In this document: positions 43,605 to 52,101 of the stretch, one piece after another | How positions within the stretch are numbered: position 1 is the stretch's first letter | Layout of the letters: each line of letters opens with the position of its first letter | The notes under the pieces: generated by a model | Database searches by the model: none | Told to the model about the DNA's origin: nothing | The model's input: the letters and a program-made list of their open reading frames with translations, nothing else | DNA from: Paenibacillus segetis | GTDB taxonomy: Bacteria > Bacillota > Bacilli > Paenibacillales > Paenibacillaceae | Assembly: GCF_014639155.1 (NCBI RefSeq) | Contig: NZ_BMFT01000006.1 | Coordinates: 62,001 to 126,000, forward strand | Length of the DNA stretch: 64,000 nucleotides | Direction: 5' to 3' | Made by a program: the position numbers and the translations under genes

Positions 43605-45365
43605 ATGAATATATCACTGGCTTTAGAGGATGCAAGCTATAAGTATGTACATGGAGTACTGAACAAACCTGGATTTCCTGCTGACGAGCATAAACAGATT
43701 TCGCTAGTATGCGGAAGGAATGATCGAGCTGCCGTTCAACTCCTTGTCTATTCCGAGCAGGAAATGTTGGTATCTGTAAATGAGGACACTTGCTTCTATG
43801 AAAGAGGCGCCATCGATATTGTTCGCGTGAATGTAGACGTTCCTGGCTTACAGGAAGGGAGCATTACAGCCAATCTAATTGGACTTGTCGAGGATGATGA
43901 TCGGCAGTTAAAGTCTGATATTATTCTACAGCAACCATTCATCCATGTGGATGGCAGAAGAATTCAACCCGTGTGGATCGAAGTCGTGATCGATAAAGAT
44001 GTTAAGCCTGGCCTTTACACTCCTCAGATCACCGTTCTTGGCCACCGAATGTTTGAAGACGAGGAATTGATTAGACAACTAACATTTGAAATACAGGTCA
44101 TGAACACGACGCTAAGCGATGCACAGAATTATTCATTTAACCTGAACTTATGGCAGCACAATTCTAACATTGCTAGAAAATACGACGTAGATCTATGGAG
44201 TGATGAGCATTTTGCCATCATGGATAACTATGTCGCCTCTTTGGCCAATCTCGGGCAAAAAGCTCTATCAGTCATCGTTTCTGAAATTCCTTGGTCAGGT
44301 CAATTCTCCAGCTATGATCGTATCGACCCTGCAAACATGTTCGAATATAATATCGTAAAAGCAAATCTGTTAGCCAATGGTGAATGGTCTTTTGATTTCA
44401 ATGCCTTAAATCGATACATTGAATTAGGTATGAAGCATGGAATCACACAAGAAATTGAAGTATTCGGATTAATCAATATTTGGGTGATTGAGGATGCCGG
44501 ATTCGGCGGTGTGATGGAAGACTACAATGATGCAGTCCGTATCCGGTATTGGGATGAGAGCAGTAATACCTTTAAATATATGAAACACAAGCAAGACTTC
44601 GCGAAATATGTTCAAGCACTGGAACAAAATTTCATCCAACAGGGATGGATCGACAAGGTACGGGTCACAGCTGATGAACCAGCGGATATCGAGCTTTATA
44701 CGGCACGACTTGACGAGCTTAAGCAAATGGCTCCTTCCTTCAAATATAAAGCAGCCATGAACCATGCTTCATTCATAGAGCAAAAGATCGAAGGTATTGT
44801 GGATTATGTTCCCGTCCTAGACTGTATCACCAGTGAGTATCAGAAAATACAACAATTAAAGAACGAAATTAAGGGTAGCATGACCTATTATGTCTGCTGT
44901 GTTCCTGAGCTTCCTAATACATTCATTAGCTCTCACTTGCTAGAAAGCAGGCTTATCCCTTGGCTGGCCTTTCATATGAACATGGATGGCTTCTTAAGAT
45001 GGAATTATACCGTTTGGCCAAATGATCCATTAAACAAAATCACGTATCATTATCCGATCTTCTCTGCGGGTGATACCAACTTTGTCTATCCCGGAAGAAA
45101 CGGTCAACCTATGCTTACGCTGAGATATAAGCTGCTCCAGAAAGGGATTCGGGATTACGAAATCCTGAATAGCTATATCAAACAAGGAGGAGACCGGGAG
45201 AAGCTCGAACAACAAATGAAAAAAATATTCCTATGGCAATCCATTGATGAACTCCATCCAAGCGCTAGAAAGAATAGGGAAGAACTCTTTTCATTATTGA
45301 ATACGGATTACGAAGAGATTATCACTGAAATTTTAACTGAGCTAGTAGAGGAAGGATCACTATGA
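43605..45365 (+). CDS. DUF4091 glycoside-hydrolase-like protein
   Basis: This 586-residue protein has an N-terminal beta-sandwich (about 1-170), a barrel-like central part with the acidic segments VTADEPADIE and GLINIW, and a C-terminal DUF4091 region with GFLRWNYTVWPNDP and PMLTLRYKLLQKGIRDYE. Families with this C-terminus are regarded as glycoside hydrolases acting on unusual glycans. No substrate can be given. There is no signal peptide. GGAGG precedes the ATG. The stop overlaps the oxidoreductase start (ATGA), so the two should act on the same compound. Confidence 0.82.
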   Translation: MNISLALEDASYKYVHGVLNKPGFPADEHKQISLVCGRNDRAAVQLLVYSEQEMLVSVNEDTCFYERGAIDIVRVNVDVPGLQEGSITANLIGLVEDDDRQLKSDIILQQPFIHVDGRRIQPVWIEVVIDKDVKPGLYTPQITVLGHRMFEDEELIRQLTFEIQVMNTTLSDAQNYSFNLNLWQHNSNIARKYDVDLWSDEHFAIMDNYVASLANLGQKALSVIVSEIPWSGQFSSYDRIDPANMFEYNIVKANLLANGEWSFDFNALNRYIELGMKHGITQEIEVFGLINIWVIEDAGFGGVMEDYNDAVRIRYWDESSNTFKYMKHKQDFAKYVQALEQNFIQQGWIDKVRVTADEPADIELYTARLDELKQMAPSFKYKAAMNHASFIEQKIEGIVDYVPVLDCITSEYQKIQQLKNEIKGSMTYYVCCVPELPNTFISSHLLESRLIPWLAFHMNMDGFLRWNYTVWPNDPLNKITYHYPIFSAGDTNFVYPGRNGQPMLTLRYKLLQKGIRDYEILNSYIKQGGDREKLEQQMKKIFLWQSIDELHPSARKNREELFSLLNTDYEEIITEILTELVEEGSL

Positions 45366-46480
45366 GAATTGGTATAATTGGATATGGATTGCGCATTCGC
45401 TCTCTATATAATCTTTTGCCTAAAATTTCAACGGACTGCAAAGTCGTCGCTATTGCCGATCCTCGTATTGAGGAGATCAGAACAGATCTAGGATCGGAAT
45501 CGGAATCAATCACCTTTTTTGAAAGTGCAGATGACATGCTTCAGCACATGCAATTAGATGGAGTGATGGTGGGTACAAGATGTGATTTGCATACGGATAT
45601 CGCACTAAAAATACTTGAAAGGAATTTGCCGCTTTTTCTTGAAAAACCTGTAGCAACTAACATCCATGATTTAACTCGACTTAAAGCAGGATATGAAGAC
45701 TCGAAGTCGCAAGTGGTCGTCTCATTTCCTCTACGCCATACAGCTTTGGTTGAACTAGCTAAGGAAATAGTTGACTCCGGCAAAATTGGCACCATAGAAC
45801 ACGTACAAGCTGTGAACAACGTTCCTTACGGCGGTGTCTATTATCACAGTTGGTATCGAGACGAACAGATTACCGGTGGTTTATTCTTACAGAAAGCAAC
45901 ACATGATTTCGACTACATTAACTATCTGGTTGGACTTAAACCCCTAGCCATTTGCGCAATGAAATCCAAGCAGATCTTTAAAGGAAATAAACCCGCCAAT
46001 CTGAAGTGTACGGACTGTGACGAAAAGTATACTTGTGCCGAAAGTACGATCGTTAATCAAATTGGAGAGTACTGCAGTTTTGCTGAGGATACAGGGAACG
46101 AAGATTCAGGCAGTGCGCTAATTCATTACGAATCGGGAATGCATCTCTCCTACTCCCAAAACTTCTTCGCCCGCCGTGGTGCAGCTAAACGGGGAGTACG
46201 CTTACTCGGTTATAAAGGAACTTTAGAATTTGATTGGTATAGTAATAAATTAGAGATTCATATGCATCATGAACCTCGAGTTGAAACCCATCAACTTGAT
46301 GTTGATCCCAATGGACATTCGGGTGGAGACTCCAAGCTTCTGCTTAACTTCATTCAAGTTATGCGAGGACAAGAGCAGTCCCTCACTTCACTGGATGACG
46401 GCCTCCTTAGTGCCTTAATGTGCATAAAGGCAAACGAATCTGCCAATTCGCACACTTTCTGCAATATAAATTGGGACTGA
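45362..46480 (+). CDS. Gfo/Idh/MocA-family oxidoreductase
   Basis: This is a 372-residue NAD(P)-dependent oxidoreductase. The Rossmann motif GIIGYGLRIRS sits at the N-terminus, the EKP motif in FLEKPVATN near residue 95, and the substrate-binding His in KATHDFDY near 180. A Cys cluster, CTDCDEKYTC (about 219-228), occurs in some members and may bind metal. These enzymes oxidise or reduce sugars or inositols. It is the second gene of the AraC-controlled operon. The partner DUF4091 protein suggests an oxidised or unusual sugar, which is inference. Confidence 0.92.
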   Translation: MRIGIIGYGLRIRSLYNLLPKISTDCKVVAIADPRIEEIRTDLGSESESITFFESADDMLQHMQLDGVMVGTRCDLHTDIALKILERNLPLFLEKPVATNIHDLTRLKAGYEDSKSQVVVSFPLRHTALVELAKEIVDSGKIGTIEHVQAVNNVPYGGVYYHSWYRDEQITGGLFLQKATHDFDYINYLVGLKPLAICAMKSKQIFKGNKPANLKCTDCDEKYTCAESTIVNQIGEYCSFAEDTGNEDSGSALIHYESGMHLSYSQNFFARRGAAKRGVRLLGYKGTLEFDWYSNKLEIHMHHEPRVETHQLDVDPNGHSGGDSKLLLNFIQVMRGQEQSLTSLDDGLLSALMCIKANESANSHTFCNINWD

Positions 46481-46508
46481 TAGATTAATTGTCAGGTATG
46501 TATTTAAA

Positions 46509-46562
46509 GAGGCTATCCTGTAGCAGCCATAATTATGGCCTACTTGGGATAGCCTTCTTTTT
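46509..46562 (+). terminator. Terminator after the oxidoreductase gene
   Basis: AGGCTATCC pairs with GGGATAGCCT around an inner GCCATAATTATGGC hairpin, followed by TTCTTTTT. Confidence 0.85.
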
Positions 46563-46674
46563 CTAAATTAACTTTAAGTTTAATATGACGACCTGGTTTC
46601 AACACGTAACGTTTACATCATGGGTATGCATAAACATAGCGATAGTTTTAAAAAGCACCCACACTATTTTGACA

Positions 46675-46713
46675 TTAAAATACCCCCTTAGATAAACGTA
46701 TCTAAAGGGGTAT
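46675..46713 (-). terminator. Terminator after ahpF
   Basis: TACCCC-C-TTAGATA pairs with TATCTAA-A-GGGGTA around AACG. The minus strand continues with TTTTAATG. Confidence 0.85.
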
Positions 46714-46745
46714 ACCATACTAATTTCTCATACTAACTATAACGC

Positions 46746-48272
46746 TTAATTTCGGATCAGATAATCGAAAGCACCTAGAGCTGCGGTAGCACCAGATCCC
46801 ATCGAAATGATGATCTGTTTATATGGGCTATTAGTGCAGTCGCCGGCAGCAAACACGCCAGGAACGTTTGTAGCACCATGGCTGTTTACAACGATTTCTC
46901 CGCGTACGCGTTCAACCGTGTCACCTAACCAATCTGTATTTGGCACAAGACCGATTTGTACGAATACACCCTGCAATTCAACATGATGTGTTTCGCCTGT
47001 CTCACGATCAATATAGGAAATACCGTCGACTTTGTCCGTTCCGGTAATTTCTTTAGTTTGAACGTTCTTATGCACAGTTACATTAGGCAAGCTGTAAAGA
47101 CGATCTTGTAACACAGCATCAGCTTTGAGTTCTGGAGCAAATTCAAGCACAGTAACATGCTTTACGATACCTGCGAGATCAATTGCCGCTTCGATACCCG
47201 AATTACCACCGCCAACAACCGCTACATCTTTACCGATGAACAAAGGTCCATCACAATGTGGGCAGTAAGCCACACCCTTGTTCTTGAATTCTACTTCGCC
47301 AGGTACGCCCATATTACGCCAACGAGCACCTGTCGACAGGATAACGGTCTTACTCTTGAGAACAGCACCGTTTTCGAGTTCGACTTCGATGAGATCTTTC
47401 TTTTCTAGACGCTTAGCGCGTTGAAGTTTCATCACATCAATGTCGTACTCTTTCACTTGCTGTTCAATATTCGCTACGAGCTGAGGACCTTCCGTATGTT
47501 TCACACTGATAAAGTTCTCAATGCCCAAGGTGTCATTGACCTGACCGCCAAAGCGTTCAGCAACAATACCTGTACGAATCCCTTTACGTGCCGCATAAAT
47601 CGCTGCACTTGCACCTGCTGGGCCACCACCAACAACAAGCACATCATAAGGCTCTTTATTATCAAACTCAGATGCGTCTGGTGCATTACCCATCTTGGCA
47701 AGAATTTCTTCAACCGTCATACGACCGCTTTCGAAAAATTCGCCATTGAGGTAGACGCTTGGTACTGACATAATATCCTTACTTTCTACCTCTTCTTTGA
47801 ATGCTCCACCGTCAATCATCGTATGAGAAATACCAGGATTGAGAACGCTCATCAAGTTCAGCGCTTGTACAACATCAGGACAATTATGACAGCTCAAGCT
47901 GATATAAGTTTCAAACGTGTATTCGCCACGAATGTTCTTGATTTGATCAATCACATTTTGCTCAACCTTTGGAGCTCGTCCGCTAACCTGCAATAGGGCG
48001 AGTACTAATGAAGTAAACTCGTGACCTAATGGAGTTCCAGCGAATGTTACCCCCGTGTCTTCACCTACACGATTGACACTAAAACTTGGTGTTCTAGTTA
48101 ATTGTGTCTTCTCCAACGTTATCTTTGAAGACATGCTCGCTAGTTCATCTACCAGAGCAAGCATCTCAGCAGATGCTTCATCCGAGCCTGCACTGACTTT
48201 GAGAACAATATCACTTTCCAAGAGCTCGAGATATTGTTTTAATTGATTTTTTATTTCTTGATCTAGTGCCAT
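46746..48272 (-). CDS. ahpF: Alkyl hydroperoxide reductase subunit F
   Basis: This is a 508-residue flavoprotein disulfide reductase. The N-terminal double thioredoxin-like domain has Cys128-Cys131 in SCHNCPD. The FAD/NADH domains have GGGPAGASAA (about 215) and the redox pair Cys337-Cys340 in YCPHCDG, ending with FAAGDCTNS. It passes electrons from NADH to AhpC. It starts 14 bp after ahpC and shares its regulated promoter. The length matches the family exactly. Confidence 0.97.
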   Translation of the reverse strand: MALDQEIKNQLKQYLELLESDIVLKVSAGSDEASAEMLALVDELASMSSKITLEKTQLTRTPSFSVNRVGEDTGVTFAGTPLGHEFTSLVLALLQVSGRAPKVEQNVIDQIKNIRGEYTFETYISLSCHNCPDVVQALNLMSVLNPGISHTMIDGGAFKEEVESKDIMSVPSVYLNGEFFESGRMTVEEILAKMGNAPDASEFDNKEPYDVLVVGGGPAGASAAIYAARKGIRTGIVAERFGGQVNDTLGIENFISVKHTEGPQLVANIEQQVKEYDIDVMKLQRAKRLEKKDLIEVELENGAVLKSKTVILSTGARWRNMGVPGEVEFKNKGVAYCPHCDGPLFIGKDVAVVGGGNSGIEAAIDLAGIVKHVTVLEFAPELKADAVLQDRLYSLPNVTVHKNVQTKEITGTDKVDGISYIDRETGETHHVELQGVFVQIGLVPNTDWLGDTVERVRGEIVVNSHGATNVPGVFAAGDCTNSPYKQIIISMGSGATAALGAFDYLIRN

Positions 48273-48286
48273 ATTATCTACCTACC

Positions 48287-48850
48287 TTAAATTTTTCCTA
48301 CAAGATCGAGACTTGGTTTCAGTGTTTCCGCACCTTCAGACCATTTCGCTGGGCAAACTTCACCTGGATGATTACGTACATATTGTGCTGCTTTAATTTT
48401 GTTAACGAGTGCACTTGCATCACGGCCAATGCCGCCTGCATTAATTTCAACGGTTTGGATAATACCGTCTGGGTCAATGATGAATGTACCACGATCTGCT
48501 AGACCATCAGCTTCGATCAGTACGTCAAAGTTACGAGAAACCACATGTGAAGGATCACCGATCATGATATATTTTACTTTGCCAATTGCAGCAGAGCTTT
48601 CGTGCCATGCTTTATGTGTAAAGTGCGTATCCGTTGAAACGGAATACACTTCAACTCCAAGGCTCTTTAAAGTTTCGTATTGGTTCTGTAGATCTTCAAG
48701 TTCTGTAGGACAAACGAATGTAAAGTCAGCTGGATAAAAACAAACAACACTCCATTTACCTTTGAAATTCTCTTCTGTTACATCGATAAATTTACCGTCT
48801 TGAAATGCGGATGCTTTGAATGGTAGGACTTCTGTTCCAATTAGTGACAT
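48287..48850 (-). CDS. ahpC: Alkyl hydroperoxide reductase C (peroxiredoxin)
   Basis: This 187-residue typical 2-Cys peroxiredoxin has peroxidatic Cys47 in FVCPTELED and resolving Cys166 in EVCPAKW. It reduces hydrogen peroxide and organic hydroperoxides in the cytoplasm and is recycled by AhpF. AAAGGAG precedes the ATG. The promoter is flanked by two 7-1-7 metalloregulator boxes, so peroxide (PerR) and perhaps iron control are expected. Confidence 0.98.
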   Translation of the reverse strand: MSLIGTEVLPFKASAFQDGKFIDVTEENFKGKWSVVCFYPADFTFVCPTELEDLQNQYETLKSLGVEVYSVSTDTHFTHKAWHESSAAIGKVKYIMIGDPSHVVSRNFDVLIEADGLADRGTFIIDPDGIIQTVEINAGGIGRDASALVNKIKAAQYVRNHPGEVCPAKWSEGAETLKPSLDLVGKI

Positions 48851-48931
48851 GTTTTTTATATCTCCTTTTAGTTTCTATTGTAGTGGATAGTATATTCATG
48901 TGCTGTAAACAGTCATTTTGAATACACTTGT

Positions 48932-48989
48932 TAATAATCATTCTCAACTAAATCGCGAAATATGTCAAGCTATTTTATAATAATTCTAA
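48932..48989 (-). promoter_or_regulatory. ahpC promoter with PerR box and a second Fur-like box
   Basis: On the minus strand TTGACA (48963-48968) and GAGAAT (48940-48945) are 17 bp apart. The plus-strand TTATAATAATTCTAA at 48975-48989 matches the PerR consensus at 14 of 15 positions and sits just upstream of the -35. TAATAATCATTCTCA at 48932-48946 matches the Fur 7-1-7 consensus at 13 of 15 and covers the -10. Both would block or modulate RNA polymerase. Confidence 0.8.
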
Positions 48990-49105
48990 TCTGAGAACTG
49001 TTACAAAAAGGTGAACTCATCATTTATTCTGCTGCTAAGTTTATCAGAGTATTCATTTTCTGAATATTTGTAGATTTGTGACTAATGAAACTATCTTTTG
49101 CCACT

Positions 49106-49153
49106 AAACAAGGAAAAATCCCGATTTAATCCATCGGGACCTTTCCTTGTTTT
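49106..49153 (-). terminator. Terminator after the GH43 gene
   Basis: AAACAAGGAAA and CCCGAT pair with ATCGGG and TTTCCTTGTTT. The long hairpin is T-rich on both outer sides. Confidence 0.8.
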
Positions 49154-49199
49154 ATATAGTACTGATTATTAAAGGTGCAAATGAATACGGGAAAGTCTA

Positions 49200-50165
49200 T
49201 CAGAGGAGAACCGTCCGGATCCGTCCATCTTCTTCATAATGGAGTTCCGTAAATTTGATACAGCGTTTGTGGTCCACACCGCCAGACATAGATGCATCAT
49301 GATAAAACAAGTACCACTTCCCGTTAAATTCCACGATAGAATGGTGGGTCGTCCAGCCAACGACAGGATTCAGAATTACTCCTTGATAGACAAAGGGTCC
49401 GCAAGGCTTGTCACTCACTGCGTAGACGATTTTATGAGTCGTGCCTGTGGAGTAAGACAAATAGTATTTCCCATTATACTTGTGCATCCATGGACCCTCG
49501 AAATATCTCCGGTCTTCATCCCCCACAAGAATAGAGTTCCCTTCTTCGTCCATAATGGCGATTTCCTTCGGAGCCGATTTGAATGACAGCAAGTCTTCAC
49601 TGAGCTCCGCCACCTGGGGTCCATAAGCCGGTTCAAGTGGGCCTTTTTCCTCTGCGTCAGGTTGGAAGACGTCGGTCTGCCACTTTTCTAATTGCCCGCC
49701 CCATAAGCCGCCAAAATACATATAGGCTCTCTCGTCCTCGTCAACGAATACTGCGGGATCGATGCTAAAGCTCCCTTCAATATAGCTTTCTTGAGCACGA
49801 AAAGGACCAGCCGGCGAGGTCGCAGTAGCCACTCCGATGCGGAAAATTCCCTCCTTATCCCGGGCCGGGAAGAACAAGTAATACGTCCCCCGCCGATAGG
49901 CGGCGTCAGGTGCCCACATTTGCTTCGAAGCCCACGGCACATCCCGAAGATGAAGTGCTATCCCATGATCCTCGCACGGAGACGTCGGATTCTCCATAGA
50001 AAACACATGATAATCTTCCATCGCATATTGGTCGCCGTTATCGTTCGTAGATCCATCGTGATCGATATCATGGGATGGGTAAATGTATAGCTTGCCTTCA
50101 AATACATGAGCCGAGGGATCGGCTGTATAGAGATGGGTAACTAACGGCTCATTGTATGTTGCCAT
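49200..50165 (-). CDS. GH43 glycosidase (arabinofuranosidase/xylosidase type), cytoplasmic
   Basis: This 321-residue five-bladed propeller enzyme has the three catalytic residues in place: base Asp16 in TADPSAHV, modulator Asp136 in SIDPAVFV and acid Glu223 in YFEGPWMHK. GH43 enzymes remove arabinose or xylose, and occasionally galactose, from plant glycans. There is no signal peptide, so it acts on imported oligosaccharides. It is the last gene of the second importer operon, starting 43 bp after the permease. GAGGAG precedes the ATG. Confidence 0.92.
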   Translation of the reverse strand: MATYNEPLVTHLYTADPSAHVFEGKLYIYPSHDIDHDGSTNDNGDQYAMEDYHVFSMENPTSPCEDHGIALHLRDVPWASKQMWAPDAAYRRGTYYLFFPARDKEGIFRIGVATATSPAGPFRAQESYIEGSFSIDPAVFVDEDERAYMYFGGLWGGQLEKWQTDVFQPDAEEKGPLEPAYGPQVAELSEDLLSFKSAPKEIAIMDEEGNSILVGDEDRRYFEGPWMHKYNGKYYLSYSTGTTHKIVYAVSDKPCGPFVYQGVILNPVVGWTTHHSIVEFNGKWYLFYHDASMSGGVDHKRCIKFTELHYEEDGRIRTVLL

Positions 50166-50208
50166 TGTAGGATTCTCCTCTTCGTTGAAATTTTCCAGCT
50201 TGATTGGA

Positions 50209-51063
50209 TTATTCTTTCACGCCTCCTAGCGCTACGCCCGCGATAATATACCGAGATAATAGGAAGTATACTATAAACAACGGTAATGCCGTCAGCGCTA
50301 GCCCCAGGTAGATCGAGCCGAACTCCGTCTTGTATATATCACCGCGCAGCAAGCTTACCATGATCGGCATCGTATACTTATCCTTATTGGTCAATAGAAT
50401 CAACGGCATGAACAAGTTGTTCCAGTTACCTACAAAGGCAAAGATGGCCTGCGTCGCCACTGCTGGAATCATCAACGGGAGAATGATTCGGTTGAACGTT
50501 TTGAATTCGCCTGATCCGTCTACACGCGCTGCTTCCACGATTTCTACCGACAGCGTTGCAAGTAGATATTGGCGCATGAAGAACACCACTGCCGGAGCCG
50601 CAATCGCAGGCAGAATCAGTGGAAGGAAGTTGTTCGTCCAATGCAATTTATACATAAACTGATAGAATCCAATTGCGCTTGCTTGAGAAGGAATCATCAT
50701 TACGCACAGGATAAAGGTAAAGAATGCACTGCGCATTTTCCAGTTGTAGGTCACAAGTCCATAGGCTGCCAAGGACGAGAAGTAGACCGTGAGGATTGTT
50801 GCTGACCCGGAGATAATGAATGAGTTCAAGAATCCTTGAATCGGATCGAAGCTCTTATCGATCAGCACATGCCAGTTATCCATAAAGTGGGTAGAAGGAA
50901 GCAGCGAAAGACCTCTTTGGATTTCAACAGATGAGCGTGTGGCGTTTACAAACATGATCCAAAACGGAAAGATGCTGAGAATCGCCAATAGAATACAGAC
51001 AATATAGATAACAATTTTGCTTACCTTCAGGCCAACGGCTCCGCTTCTTTGAGTCTTATCCAT
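50209..51063 (-). CDS. Sugar ABC permease, MalG/CUT1 type (locus 2)
   Basis: This is a 284-residue permease with six helices. The EAA loop reads EAARVDGSGEFKTF and the C-terminus GVALGGVKE. It begins 3 bp after the preceding permease stop, with GGAGGTG as ribosome site. It works with the MalF-type partner and binding protein. The ATPase is missing from the cluster. Confidence 0.93.
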   Translation of the reverse strand: MDKTQRSGAVGLKVSKIVIYIVCILLAILSIFPFWIMFVNATRSSVEIQRGLSLLPSTHFMDNWHVLIDKSFDPIQGFLNSFIISGSATILTVYFSSLAAYGLVTYNWKMRSAFFTFILCVMMIPSQASAIGFYQFMYKLHWTNNFLPLILPAIAAPAVVFFMRQYLLATLSVEIVEAARVDGSGEFKTFNRIILPLMIPAVATQAIFAFVGNWNNLFMPLILLTNKDKYTMPIMVSLLRGDIYKTEFGSIYLGLALTALPLFIVYFLLSRYIIAGVALGGVKE

Positions 51064-51066
51064 GTG

Positions 51067-52038
51067 TTACACCTCCCTCTCAACTGCTGCATGGGCGGAC
51101 CGTCTATACATCTTTTCTGCTTTTTTCAATCTAGCAGCATCACGATCGCGCATTAGATAGAACACTAGTCCAGACAATATCGCTGAGATCACGAATAGGA
51201 TCATACTTGCCGCTGCTGCGCGATTATACATGTAGCTACCCTTGAACGCTTGCCCATAGATGAACATGGTTGCGGTAGTTGTGGAGCTGTCTGGTCCGCC
51301 ATTAAGGAACAGCTGCGGAATATCGAACATCGTCAGACCGCCGACCATCGATGTAATCAGGGTGAACAGCAATATCGTACGAAGACTCGGTAACGTAATA
51401 CGGAAGAAAGTTTGAGCTCCGCTCGCACCGTCGATCGCTGCGGACTCGAAGAGAGCTGGATTTATACCCATAACGCCTGCAATTAGAATAATCATAGTGT
51501 TGCCGTACCACATCCAGAATTGGATGAACGATACAATACCGCGTGCTGTCGCTTTACTCTGTAGGAAGTAGATGGGAGCGTCGGACCATCCTAGCATCTG
51601 AAACAAACTATTCATGGGACCCATCGGATACGCGAACAGAGAGCTAAAAAGTACGGCGATCGTACTCGCAGTGATAATATTAGGCATATAGAGCAGAACC
51701 TTGAAAACTCCTTGTCCCTTTATGTTAAGGCGCCGATTCGTGAACCATGCAGTGAGTAAAAGCGCAAGACCGATCTGAGGAACGAAGTTAACAATCCAGA
51801 GCAGTCCCGTGTTACGCAGAGACTTAATGAACAAGGGATTATCAAAGAGGAGATCTTTGAAGTTTTGAAAAGGGTTATCCATAATGTGGATTGGTTTTGG
51901 TATTAATCCTTTCATGTCGGTGAACCCAATAATTGCGGTGTATAAAATTGGATATAGCGAAAAAATCAGAAATGCAGCTACAAAAGGTAAGGTAAAAATA
52001 TAGCCGAATCTCGAATAGTTGACATTTTTGCGACGCAT
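51067..52038 (-). CDS. Sugar ABC permease, MalF/CUT1 type (locus 2)
   Basis: This is a 323-residue permease with six helices and a long basic C-terminal tail after the last helix (RDRDAARLKKAEKMYRR). The EAA loop reads ESAAIDGASGAQTFF, with Ser replacing the first Ala. It lies 63 bp downstream of the binding-protein gene, beyond an intercistronic hairpin that may reduce permease expression relative to the binding protein. Confidence 0.92.
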   Translation of the reverse strand: MRRKNVNYSRFGYIFTLPFVAAFLIFSLYPILYTAIIGFTDMKGLIPKPIHIMDNPFQNFKDLLFDNPLFIKSLRNTGLLWIVNFVPQIGLALLLTAWFTNRRLNIKGQGVFKVLLYMPNIITASTIAVLFSSLFAYPMGPMNSLFQMLGWSDAPIYFLQSKATARGIVSFIQFWMWYGNTMIILIAGVMGINPALFESAAIDGASGAQTFFRITLPSLRTILLFTLITSMVGGLTMFDIPQLFLNGGPDSSTTTATMFIYGQAFKGSYMYNRAAAASMILFVISAILSGLVFYLMRDRDAARLKKAEKMYRRSAHAAVEREV

Positions 52039-52059
52039 GCTCTCACCTCACTAATTGAT

Positions 52060-52091
52060 ATAAAAGGAGCGGGGGAACTCCCCCGCCCCTC
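52060..52091 (-). terminator. Intercistronic GC-rich hairpin between binding protein and permease genes
   Basis: GGAGCGGGGG pairs with CCCCCGCCCC around AACT, followed on the minus strand by TTTTATAT. It sits inside the operon and probably acts as a partial terminator or 3' stabiliser of the binding-protein message. Confidence 0.7.
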
Positions 52092-52101
52092 CAGCTTCTT
52101 C

